Positions 27,585-35,415 of a stretch of 64,000 nucleotides of DNA are shown here, piece after piece. Each line of letters starts with the position of its first letter. Within the stretch, counting starts at the first letter, position 1. This stretch comes from Asticcacaulis tiandongensis. Its GTDB lineage: Bacteria; Pseudomonadota; Alphaproteobacteria; Caulobacterales; Caulobacteraceae. The DNA lies in assembly GCF_006475605.1 (NCBI RefSeq), contig NZ_SSBC01000010.1, forward strand, positions 434,001 to 498,000. Direction: 5' to 3'. A program made the translations under genes and the position numbers. The notes under the pieces are model-generated. The model made no database searches, was not told the origin of the DNA, and saw only the letters and a list, made by a program, of their open reading frames with translations.

Positions 27585-28631
27585 ATGGGCATCCGAAGGC
27601 TGACCATGGCTGGCGTCCGGGCCGGTAAGGCTGGGATCGGCGCTATACTAGCGTCTTTGAGCGCGTGGTTTGTGGGGGCCGGTATGGCCTTCGCCGAAGA
27701 GGTGGCAGGGCTGCCGACTGATAAGGCCATCCATCTGCAAAAGTCTGTGTCGGAGCTTAAGGACGACGCTATTTTCTTCCATGACTGGATTTTGCTGCCC
27801 ATCATTACGGCGATTGTCGTTCTGGTGCTGGGCCTGCTGATCTGGATCGTGTTGCGTTACAACAAGCGCACCAATCCAACCCCGGCGCGCTTCTCACACA
27901 ATACGACCATTGAGATTCTGTGGACGGTCGTTCCGGTTCTGATCCTTGTCTATATTGCGTTCTTTTCGTTCTCGCTGATGCGTAAATACGAGAATATGCC
28001 TGATCCTGACGTGGTGGTTAAGGCGACCGGCTATCAATGGTACTGGGCCTATGATTTCCCTGAATTGGGTGTCGAAGGTATCGAATCGCGGCTGCTGCCC
28101 GAAGCCCGTGAACTGGAGAGCGCGCGTGCCGCCAATGTGCCGTTCCTGCTGGGTGTCGACAATGAGTTGATCGTGCCGGTAAACAGTGTTGTTCAGGTTC
28201 AGGTTACCGCCTATGACGTTATCCACGCTTTTGCCCTTCCGGCCTTTGGTGTGAAAATTGACGCGGTTCCGGGGCGCCTGAACAATCTGTGGTTCAAGGC
28301 CCGTGAAACCGGCATCTTCTATGGCCAGTGTTCGGAACTGTGCGGTATCGACCATGCCTATATGCCGATCGCTATCCGCGTTGTGACCCAAAAAGAATTT
28401 GACGACTATATCATCGCTGCCGGTGGCAAGACCCGCGCCCAGATCGCTCAGGAAGCGGCTGCGGCCAAGCTTGCTGAACAACAGGCGGCTGCAGAAGCCG
28501 CTGCCGCGGCGGACACGGCTGAAGCGGCTGGTGCTTCGGCGGTTGCCACCGACGCGGCCACAGCTGCCTCCGACGCGCCCGCCGCTGCCACCGATGGTGG
28601 ATCAGCTTCTGCCGCCGCTGCGGCCCAATAA
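27585..28631 (+). CDS. ctaC: Cytochrome c oxidase subunit II
   Basis: Carries the CuA centre that accepts electrons from cytochrome c in the aa3-type oxidase. 348 residues from ATG 27585 (GAGG 9 bases upstream; a TTG at 27570 is less likely). There is a signal sequence, then two transmembrane helices (about 70-90 and 110-130). The CuA site is in the periplasmic cupredoxin domain: IHAFALPAFGVKIDAVPG and YGQCSELCGIDHAYMP with the C-x3-C pair. The final 60 residues are an Ala-rich low-complexity tail (from about residue 290) not required by the family. Confidence 0.96.
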   Translation: MGIRRLTMAGVRAGKAGIGAILASLSAWFVGAGMAFAEEVAGLPTDKAIHLQKSVSELKDDAIFFHDWILLPIITAIVVLVLGLLIWIVLRYNKRTNPTPARFSHNTTIEILWTVVPVLILVYIAFFSFSLMRKYENMPDPDVVVKATGYQWYWAYDFPELGVEGIESRLLPEARELESARAANVPFLLGVDNELIVPVNSVVQVQVTAYDVIHAFALPAFGVKIDAVPGRLNNLWFKARETGIFYGQCSELCGIDHAYMPIAIRVVTQKEFDDYIIAAGGKTRAQIAQEAAAAKLAEQQAAAEAAAAADTAEAAGASAVATDAATAASDAPAAATDGGSASAAAAAQ

Positions 28632-28653
28632 TTAGTAAAGAGAGACGAACGCA

Positions 28654-30330
28654 ATGGCTACGAACGCTTCAGTCGCTCATGATCATCACGACGATCACGA
28701 CAACCATACGCCGCCTTTCTTTAAGCGCTGGTTCTATTCGACCAACCACAAAGATATCGGGCTTCTGTACATCTTCTTCTCGATCTTTGCCGCCATCATC
28801 GGTGGTGGCCTGTCGGGTCTGATCCGCTGGGAGCTTTATGAGCCGGGTCTTCAGCTTTTTGTTGAAGGCAGCATGCTCGACTCACTGGGTATTTTCCAAG
28901 GCAAGCACGGCTATAATGCTGTGGTTACCGCCCACGCCCTGATCATGGTGTTCTTTGTGGTCATGCCGGCAACGGTTGGTGGTTTCGGCAACTATTTCGT
29001 ACCGCTCATGATCGGTGCGCCGGACATGGCCTTCCCCCGCCTGAACAATATCTCGTTCTGGCTTCTGGTGGCGGGTTTTGTTCTGCTGGTTATCTCGCTG
29101 TTCGTTCCGGGCGGTGTCGGTGCTTCTGATAAGGGCTTCGGGGGCGGCTGGACCGTCTATCCGCCTCTGTCGAACGCCCAATACCATCCGGGGCCGTCGC
29201 TTGATCTGGCGATCTTTGCCCTGCACGTAGCCGGTGCTTCGTCGATCCTCGGTGCGATCAACTTCATCACCACGATCTTTAACATGCGTGCACCTGGCAT
29301 GACGCTTCACCGCATGCCGCTATTTGCGTGGGCTTTGCTGGTCACCGCCTTCCTGCTGCTGATCTCGCTGCCGGTTCTGGCGGGTGCGATCACCATGCTG
29401 CTGACCGACCGTAACTTCGGCACCAGCTTCTTCATTCCGGCTGGCGGCGGCGATCCGGTCATGTACCAGCACCTGTTCTGGTTCTTCGGTCACCCCGAAG
29501 TGTACATCATGATCCTGCCGGGCTTCGGCATCGTCAGCCATATCGTCTCGACCTTCTCGAAAAAGCCGGTCTTCGGTTATCTGGCCATGGCCTATGCTAT
29601 GGTGGCCATCGGTGTTGTCGGTTTCGTCGTGTGGGCGCACCACATGTACACCGTCGGTATGGGCTTCAACCTGCGTGCCTACTTCGTTATGGCGACCATG
29701 ATCATCGCTGTGCCTACCGGGGTTAAGATCTTCTCGTGGATCGCGACCATGTGGGGCGGGTCGATTGACTTCAAGGTGCCTATGCTGTGGGCCATCGGCT
29801 TCATCTTCCTGTTCACCGTTGGCGGTGTGACGGGTGTGGTTCTGGCCAACAACGCTATCGATACCTCACTGCATGACACCTATTATGTCGTGGCACACTT
29901 CCACTACGTGTTGTCGCTTGGGGCTGTGTTCTCGATCTTTGCGGCCTTCTTCTACTGGTTCGAGAAGATGTTCGGCGTGAAGTTCAATGAACTTCTGGGA
30001 CAAATCCAGTTCTGGATCATGTTCATTGGCGTGAACGTTATCTTCTTCCCGCAGCACTTCCTCGGTCTGCAAGGTATGCCACGTCGTTACATCGACTATC
30101 CGGAAGGCTTCGCCTACTGGAACAAGGTGTCGACCATTGGTTACCTGATCACCATCGTCGGTGTGGGCGTCTTCTTTATCCTTCTGATTGAAGCCGCAAT
30201 CCGTCGCCGCAAGGCAGAGGCCAATCCTTGGGGTGAAGGGGCTACGACCCTTGAGTGGACACTGTCCTCACCGCCGCCTTATCACCAGTTCTCGCAACTG
30301 CCTGTGATCAAGGATGACGGTCACCACTAA
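28654..30330 (+). CDS. ctaD: Cytochrome c oxidase subunit I
   Basis: Catalytic subunit with haem a and the haem a3-CuB centre; pumps protons. 558 residues with twelve hydrophobic helices. Recognisable landmarks are [23 protein letters not shown] (haem a ligand His and D-channel region), [17 protein letters not shown] (CuB His and cross-linked Tyr) and [16 protein letters not shown] (haem ligands). The N-terminus is His/Asp-rich ([10 protein letters not shown]), preceding the first helix. It follows ctaC by 22 bases in the same operon. Confidence 0.98.
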   Translation: MATNASVAHDHHDDHDNHTPPFFKRWFYSTNHKDIGLLYIFFSIFAAIIGGGLSGLIRWELYEPGLQLFVEGSMLDSLGIFQGKHGYNAVVTAHALIMVFFVVMPATVGGFGNYFVPLMIGAPDMAFPRLNNISFWLLVAGFVLLVISLFVPGGVGASDKGFGGGWTVYPPLSNAQYHPGPSLDLAIFALHVAGASSILGAINFITTIFNMRAPGMTLHRMPLFAWALLVTAFLLLISLPVLAGAITMLLTDRNFGTSFFIPAGGGDPVMYQHLFWFFGHPEVYIMILPGFGIVSHIVSTFSKKPVFGYLAMAYAMVAIGVVGFVVWAHHMYTVGMGFNLRAYFVMATMIIAVPTGVKIFSWIATMWGGSIDFKVPMLWAIGFIFLFTVGGVTGVVLANNAIDTSLHDTYYVVAHFHYVLSLGAVFSIFAAFFYWFEKMFGVKFNELLGQIQFWIMFIGVNVIFFPQHFLGLQGMPRRYIDYPEGFAYWNKVSTIGYLITIVGVGVFFILLIEAAIRRRKAEANPWGEGATTLEWTLSSPPPYHQFSQLPVIKDDGHH

Positions 30331-30357
30331 TTCCCTGAACTTTTAGGGAAAACTATC

Positions 30358-30389
30358 GGGGGATGGGGCGCATTGGCACCTCATCCCCC
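30358..30389 (+). other. Intercistronic hairpins between ctaD and ctaB
   Basis: GGGGGATG (30358-30365) pairs with CATCCCCC (30382-30389), with two further inner G:C pairs. Just upstream, TTCCCT (30331-30336) pairs with AGGGAA (30345-30350) directly after the ctaD stop. There is no T-run. Such hairpins often set the 3' end of the abundant oxidase mRNA and reduce expression of the assembly genes that follow. Confidence 0.55.
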
Positions 30390-30424
30390 AATCGTATCTA
30401 AACGGCTATATACTGTTGAGCGCC

Positions 30425-31423
30425 ATGATCCCAAACACCGCCCTGACTGAAGACAGACCCGAAGAAGCCGCATCCGGCGCTGAGGCCGTCTATGCGCAAA
30501 AGGCGCTGCGGGCCTCTCCGGCGGATTATTTCCAGCTTCTGAAACCGCGCGTCATGTCACTGGTGGTTTTCACCGGTCTGACGGGACTGGTGGTGGCACC
30601 TGTGGACATGCATCCGTTGCTGGCCTTTGTGGCGGTGCTGTGTATTGCGCTTGGGGCGGGTTCGGCCGGGGCGCTGAATATGGCGCTTGAAGGGACGACC
30701 GATGCCCTGATGCGCCGGACACGTGGTCGGCCTGTGGCGGCAGGGCGCGTCACCAAGCAGGACGCCATGGCCTTTGGCGGGGTACTGGCGTTTTTGTCCG
30801 TGTCGATGATGTGGCTGTCGGTTAATGATCTGGCGGCGGGACTTCTGGCGCTGACCATTGTCTATTATGTCGTGCTTTACACCATGATTCTTAAGCGCCG
30901 CACGCCGCAGAACATCGTCATTGGCGGGGCGGCAGGGGCGTTTCCACCGGTTATCGGCTGGGCAGCGGCAACCGGTGTTGCGCCGCTTGAGGCCTGGGTC
31001 TTGTTTGCTATCATCTTTTTGTGGACGCCACCCCATAGCTGGGCGCTGGCGCTTTATACGACCGAAGACTATGCCAATGCCGGTATTCCAATGATGCCCG
31101 TGGCCAAAGGCGCGAAATCAACGCGCCTGCAAATTCTGCTGTACAGCCTTGTCATGGCGCCGGTGGCCTGCGTGCCGATCCTGTTTGGTATGGGCGGCAT
31201 TTCCTATGCGGTTGTATCGGTTCTTGGCGGTCTGTTCTTTGTGTTTCTGGCCATGCGGGTGTTTTTGTCGAAGGCCGGTGACCATCCGGAGGGTGGGGAA
31301 AATTCGCTTTATGATGTGAAAAAGGAAGCGGTCGCCGCGCGTAACCTGTTTGCCTATTCCATTCTGTATCTGACGGCATTGTTTGCCGCTCTGTTGCTGC
31401 ACCACGCCTTTACGGGAGTATAG
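30425..31423 (+). CDS. ctaB: Protoheme IX farnesyltransferase (haem O synthase)
   Basis: UbiA-family membrane enzyme that farnesylates haem B to haem O, the precursor of haem A for the oxidase. About 332 residues, with seven to nine hydrophobic helices starting near YFQLLKPRVMSLVVFTGLTG. The polyprenyl diphosphate site is GTTDALMRRTRGRPV, with the second motif IFLWTPPHSWALAL. The start is uncertain: TTG 30416 or ATG 30425 are both in frame and neither has a clear Shine-Dalgarno. It lies in the ctaCDB-G-E order typical of alphaproteobacteria. Confidence 0.95.
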   Translation: MIPNTALTEDRPEEAASGAEAVYAQKALRASPADYFQLLKPRVMSLVVFTGLTGLVVAPVDMHPLLAFVAVLCIALGAGSAGALNMALEGTTDALMRRTRGRPVAAGRVTKQDAMAFGGVLAFLSVSMMWLSVNDLAAGLLALTIVYYVVLYTMILKRRTPQNIVIGGAAGAFPPVIGWAAATGVAPLEAWVLFAIIFLWTPPHSWALALYTTEDYANAGIPMMPVAKGAKSTRLQILLYSLVMAPVACVPILFGMGGISYAVVSVLGGLFFVFLAMRVFLSKAGDHPEGGENSLYDVKKEAVAARNLFAYSILYLTALFAALLLHHAFTGV

Positions 31424-31425
31424 CC

Positions 31426-31587
31426 ATGACTGATAAACCTGTTGTTCCGGTTACGGATGCCGACAAAAAGGCCTATCTGGCGGCTCAGAAACGCCGCAAC
31501 ATTGCCATTGGGCTGGCCCTGACCGCCTTTATTGTGCTGGTGTTTGTTGTGACGGTTGTGCGCATCCGGCAAGGGCTGGGATATTAA
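31426..31587 (+). CDS. Small CoxF-like membrane protein in the oxidase operon
   Basis: A 53-residue protein fitted exactly between ctaB (2 bases before) and ctaG (5 bases after). GGGAG precedes the ATG at an acceptable distance. It starts TDKPVVPVTDADKKAYLAAQ, then basic KRRN, then one transmembrane helix (about 26-44, IAIGLALTAFIVLVFVVTVV), ending RIRQGLGY. Alphaproteobacteria often have a tiny CoxF-type gene at this spot, presumed to help oxidase assembly or to be an accessory subunit. Its position and clean frame make it real; the function is inferred from position. Confidence 0.85.
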   Translation: MTDKPVVPVTDADKKAYLAAQKRRNIAIGLALTAFIVLVFVVTVVRIRQGLGY

Positions 31588-31592
31588 ATGCA

Positions 31593-32141
31593 ATGAAGAA
31601 ACTGTCGCGTAATCAGAAGTTTCTTATCGGGTTTCTCATTGTTCCGGCCTTCATGGTTGGTCTGGCCTATGCCTCAGTGCCGCTTTATCGCCTGTTTTGT
31701 CAGGTGACGGGTTTTGGTGGCACGACTATGAAGGCCGAATCAGCGCCGACGCTGGTGACGGACAAGCCGGTGAAGGTCCTGTTCGATACCAATGTGAACG
31801 GGCTGGACTGGACGTTTAAATTTGAGCAGCCGTCGCAACTGACCACGGTCGGGGCGACAAACATGCTCTATTTTACCGTAAAGAATAACTCCGATAAGCC
31901 GCAGACGGGGCGGGCGACCTATAATGTCGTGCCGGATGTCATGGGGCCTTATTTCATGAAGCTGGAATGCTTCTGTTTTACCGATCAGACGCTGCAACCG
32001 GGTGAGGAACGCACCTTTCCCGTAGTCTATTTCCTCGATCCGGAGATGCTGAAGAATAGCGACACCAAGGGGACAACCAATGTCACCATGTCCTATACCT
32101 TCTTTGAATCGCAAAATGTGGCTGCGGTGGCCGGGAAATAG
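31593..32141 (+). CDS. ctaG: Cytochrome c oxidase assembly protein CtaG (Cox11)
   Basis: Copper chaperone that inserts CuB into subunit I. 182 residues: one N-terminal transmembrane helix (about 10-30) and a periplasmic Ig-like domain. The copper-binding CFCF motif is present in KLECFCFTDQTLQPGE, and the conserved VPLYRLFCQVTGFGGT follows the helix. Start ATG 31593 lies 5 bases after the small CoxF-like gene. Confidence 0.97.
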   Translation: MKKLSRNQKFLIGFLIVPAFMVGLAYASVPLYRLFCQVTGFGGTTMKAESAPTLVTDKPVKVLFDTNVNGLDWTFKFEQPSQLTTVGATNMLYFTVKNNSDKPQTGRATYNVVPDVMGPYFMKLECFCFTDQTLQPGEERTFPVVYFLDPEMLKNSDTKGTTNVTMSYTFFESQNVAAVAGK

Positions 32142-32318
32142 ACGCAGCTGCGACCTTATGGCGCAGGGTGTGGCAAAAAGTAACAGATACGCCCCGCGAA
32201 CCGATTGTGTTTAAAAACGATCTGGATTAAGACCGGACATTCAGGGTTTTAGTCCCGATAGACAATAACCGTTCGCGCAAGGTTTTCGCGCGACACACCA
32301 GAGATGAGTTGAGCGAAC

Positions 32319-33179
32319 ATGGCCCAGCACGGCGTGAACCACGATTATCACATCATCAACCCCAGCCCGTGGCCCTTGCTTGCCTCGATTGCAACGGTCG
32401 TTCTGTTCCTTGGGGCAGTGATCTGGATGAAGGGGCTTTTTGGACAGGAAGGGCCTTTGGTTTTTATCCTTGGTCTGGCAGGCGTCCTGGCGGTTATGTA
32501 TTTCTGGTGGAGTGATGTGATCCGCGAATCGAAAGCGGGCGACCATACGCCGGTTGTGCAGCTTGGTCTGCGTTATGGTTCGATCATGTTCATTGCCTCG
32601 GAAGTGATGTTCTTCGTGGCCTGGTTCTGGATTTTCTTTGAAGGCGCATTGTTCTGGGAACACCGTGCGGGCGCGGCTTCGGCGATCGAAGAAGTCCGTC
32701 TGGCCTGGTCGGCATGGCCTCCTGCAGGTATTGAGACCGTCAGTGCCTGGCAATTGCCGCTGGTCAATACCCTGCTTCTGCTTCTGTCAGGTACAACGGT
32801 TACCTGGGCGCACCATGCGATTTTGAAAAACGATCGCAGTGGGGCCAAGCTGGCTCTGGCGATTACACTGGTTCTGGCGGTCAGCTTCACGGCGGTGCAG
32901 GCCTATGAATATCACCACATTTTCCACCACCATTACTTCTTCAACGAAGCAGCAGCCAATTCCGGCCTCTATGCCTCGGCCTTCCTTCTGGCCACCGGCT
33001 TCCACGGCTTCCACGTTATTGTCGGAACCATCTTCCTTGCGGTTTGCCTGATCCGTCTGTTCAATGGCGATTTCACCCCGCAGAAGCATTTTGGTTTTGA
33101 ATCGGCGGCCTGGTACTGGCACTTCGTTGACGTGGTGTGGCTGTTCCTCTTTGCCTTCATCTATGTGGTGTTTGTGTAG
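32319..33179 (+). CDS. ctaE: Cytochrome c oxidase subunit III
   Basis: Structural subunit that stabilises the oxidase and supports proton uptake. 286 residues, seven transmembrane helices. Family landmarks are HDYHIINPSPWPLLAS at the N-terminus, SEVMFFVAWFWIFFEGALF, and FHGFHVIVGTIFLAVCLIR with YWHFVDVVWLFLFAFIYVV at the end. It lies 177 bases after ctaG, a gap in which I see no gene. Confidence 0.97.
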   Translation: MAQHGVNHDYHIINPSPWPLLASIATVVLFLGAVIWMKGLFGQEGPLVFILGLAGVLAVMYFWWSDVIRESKAGDHTPVVQLGLRYGSIMFIASEVMFFVAWFWIFFEGALFWEHRAGAASAIEEVRLAWSAWPPAGIETVSAWQLPLVNTLLLLLSGTTVTWAHHAILKNDRSGAKLALAITLVLAVSFTAVQAYEYHHIFHHHYFFNEAAANSGLYASAFLLATGFHGFHVIVGTIFLAVCLIRLFNGDFTPQKHFGFESAAWYWHFVDVVWLFLFAFIYVVFV

Positions 33180-33226
33180 ATCAAACATTTATGGCCGACC
33201 GGTCCATACTGAGATAATGATTACAG

Positions 33227-33254
33227 GACGACCGGAACTGTTCCGGTCGTCTTT
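33227..33254 (+). terminator. Strong hairpin after ctaE
   Basis: GACGACCGGAA (33227-33237) pairs perfectly with TTCCGGTCGTC (33241-33251) around CTG, followed by TTTGTG. The 11-bp stem is strong but the T-run is short, so it may be a terminator or an attenuator ahead of the SURF1 gene. Confidence 0.65.
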
Positions 33255-33314
33255 GTGATTCTGATAGGCTATAAGGGCCGCGAACTTTTATACGGAGAAC
33301 GGGCAGGGTGACGC

Positions 33315-34031
33315 ATGTCGGACGGGCTTAAATCGGGTGCATCCGGACGTTTTCCGGTCGGTCTGACCATTGCCACCGTTGTCGCTTTGGTCATCTTAGT
33401 GGGGCTGGGGACCTGGCAATTGCAGCGTCTCGGCTGGAAGCAGGCCCTGCTTGCGGATTATGCGCGCACCGAGGTCGTGCCGCCGGTAGCCATCGAGGCC
33501 CTGCTTAATCGCCCGGAAAATGTAGCCTGGCGGCAGGCGGTGTTGCGGGACTGTGAAATTTCACCTGAACGGATAGTCTATCTGCATGGCGTCGCCGATG
33601 CCGAGGCAGGGTATCATCTGCTGACCCCTTGTCCGGTGGCGGATGGATATATTCTCACTGATATCGGTTTCTTGCGTGAAAAGTCATCTGAGACTGCGCC
33701 TGTGACTGTTTCTGGTGTCTTGGGCCGCCTGCGGCCCTTTGAGACTCCCAACAGTTTCATGCCGCCAAATAATCCGGCTGCCGATGACTGGTATCAGCGG
33801 CGGGTTGAGGATTTATCGGCCCGCTGGGGTGTGACTTTACGCGATGACTACTATCTGGCCCTGTCCGAAGGTAATGTGCTGGGGGCGAAGCCGGTCGATC
33901 TGACGCGTAACCTGACCAACCGGCATCTGGAATATGCCCTGACCTGGTATGCGCTGGGGCTGACGCTTGTGGCCATCTATGTCGCTGTTATTCGCCGCCG
34001 TTTACGGGCAGCACCTAAGGAAAAAGTTTGA
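33315..34031 (+). CDS. SURF1 family oxidase assembly protein
   Basis: 238 residues with two transmembrane helices (about 15-35 and 210-230) flanking a periplasmic domain, the SURF1/Shy1 layout. Conserved features are LGTWQLQRLGWKQALLADY after helix 1 and NRHLEYALTWYALGLTLVAIYV at the end. SURF1 proteins help haem A insertion into subunit I. It overlaps the start region of the M16 peptidase gene. Confidence 0.94.
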   Translation: MSDGLKSGASGRFPVGLTIATVVALVILVGLGTWQLQRLGWKQALLADYARTEVVPPVAIEALLNRPENVAWRQAVLRDCEISPERIVYLHGVADAEAGYHLLTPCPVADGYILTDIGFLREKSSETAPVTVSGVLGRLRPFETPNSFMPPNNPAADDWYQRRVEDLSARWGVTLRDDYYLALSEGNVLGAKPVDLTRNLTNRHLEYALTWYALGLTLVAIYVAVIRRRLRAAPKEKV

Positions 34032-34033
34032 CC

Positions 34034-35302
34034 ATGTTATCAAGTTCTTCGGCAGCGGGCGGTGTATTTTCCCTCACATTGCCGAATGGGCTACGCCTTG
34101 TTTGCGACCCTATGCCGATCAAGACCTTTGCGCTTACGGCCATTATTCATGGCGGGGCGCGGTTTGAAACGCCGGCGCAATCCGGTTGGGCGCACTTAAG
34201 CGAGCACATGGTCTTCAAGGGCGCAGGCAGTCGCAATGCGCGGGAACTGGCCGAAGCCATTGAGCATCGGGGTGGTACGATCAATGCGTCAACCGGCTAT
34301 GAGCATACGCGGTTTGAAGTGCGGGGCATGCGTGAATTGCTGCCGCTGGCGGTTGAGGTGGTCAGTGACCTGATGTTCCGCCCGGTGCTTGATGCGGCTG
34401 AGCTTGAGCGCGAAAAGAAGGTCATCGAGCAGGAAATATCCGAAGCCTTTGATGCGCCTGACGATCATGTGTTCGACCTGTTGCAGGCGGCGGTCTTTGG
34501 CGATCACAGCCTGGGGCGACCTATATTGGGAACGTCTGACAGTCTGGCACCGGCACGGTCGGAAAGTCTCAGGGCCTATATTGAAGGGCTTTATAATCCA
34601 TCGGAAACGGTTGTCTGCGTGTCCGGCAGTATCGGGCCGGAGGACCTTGAGGCCATTGGGCGTCATTTCAGTGAGGTCGAAGGTCGCGGCGGGCGTGAGG
34701 CCACGCAGATGCCGGTATTTATGGCCGGACATGAGCGTCAGAAACGCAAAATCGAGCAAACCCATATGGCTTTGGCGTTTCCGGGGCTTAACCGGTATGA
34801 TGACGATCTCTATGCCCTTAAGCTCTATGGCGAGATACTGGGGGGTGGAATGGCGTCACGGCTTTTTCAGGAGGCGCGTGAAAATCGCGGACTGGCCTAT
34901 AGTATCGATGCCTTTACCACTGCCTTCAGGGATACGGGGCTTTTGGGGGTCTATGCCGGTTGTGCGCCTCAGGATGCCGCCGGACTTTGTCAGCTGATTT
35001 GCTCGGTTATGCACGATCTGGCGGACGCGCCGCTTGAGGCAGAGCTTGAGCGGGCGCGGGCGCAGTATAAGACCGGTCTTTATCTGAATGACGAGAATGC
35101 GGCGCATCGCGCGGGCACCTTATCCGGTCAGATGCTGACCTATGGGCAGGTGTACAGCCTCACCACGCAGTCTGAGCGGCTGGATGCGGTTTCGGTTGAT
35201 GATCTGAAACGGGTAGGGGCGCGGGTACTGTCTGGTGGAATAGCTTCGGCCATTGTAGGGCCGGCCATGAAAAAAGATCCGGCAGACTTTCTGAGGGGCT
35301 GA
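34034..35302 (+). CDS. M16 family zinc peptidase (pitrilysin/processing-peptidase type)
   Basis: 422 residues from ATG 34034. The inverted zinc motif HxxEH is in WAHLSEHMVFKGAGSRN, with the downstream Glu ligand in EREKKVIEQEISEAFD. The second half (about 200-420) is the inactive paired M16 domain with GEILGGGMASRLFQEARENRGLAYSI. Bacterial M16 proteins resemble mitochondrial processing peptidase beta subunits. It starts 2 bases after the SURF1 stop, so it is translationally linked to the oxidase locus, though its substrate is unknown. Confidence 0.94.
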   Translation: MLSSSSAAGGVFSLTLPNGLRLVCDPMPIKTFALTAIIHGGARFETPAQSGWAHLSEHMVFKGAGSRNARELAEAIEHRGGTINASTGYEHTRFEVRGMRELLPLAVEVVSDLMFRPVLDAAELEREKKVIEQEISEAFDAPDDHVFDLLQAAVFGDHSLGRPILGTSDSLAPARSESLRAYIEGLYNPSETVVCVSGSIGPEDLEAIGRHFSEVEGRGGREATQMPVFMAGHERQKRKIEQTHMALAFPGLNRYDDDLYALKLYGEILGGGMASRLFQEARENRGLAYSIDAFTTAFRDTGLLGVYAGCAPQDAAGLCQLICSVMHDLADAPLEAELERARAQYKTGLYLNDENAAHRAGTLSGQMLTYGQVYSLTTQSERLDAVSVDDLKRVGARVLSGGIASAIVGPAMKKDPADFLRG

Positions 35303-35415
35303 GAAAACCGAGGGGAATTTCTTATTATTTTTATTCAATAAACTTTGATTTTATCTGAAAATAAATAAATGGCCGCTATAACCGCCTTTAGTTTTATTTT
35401 CTGCCGAGTTGAGTA

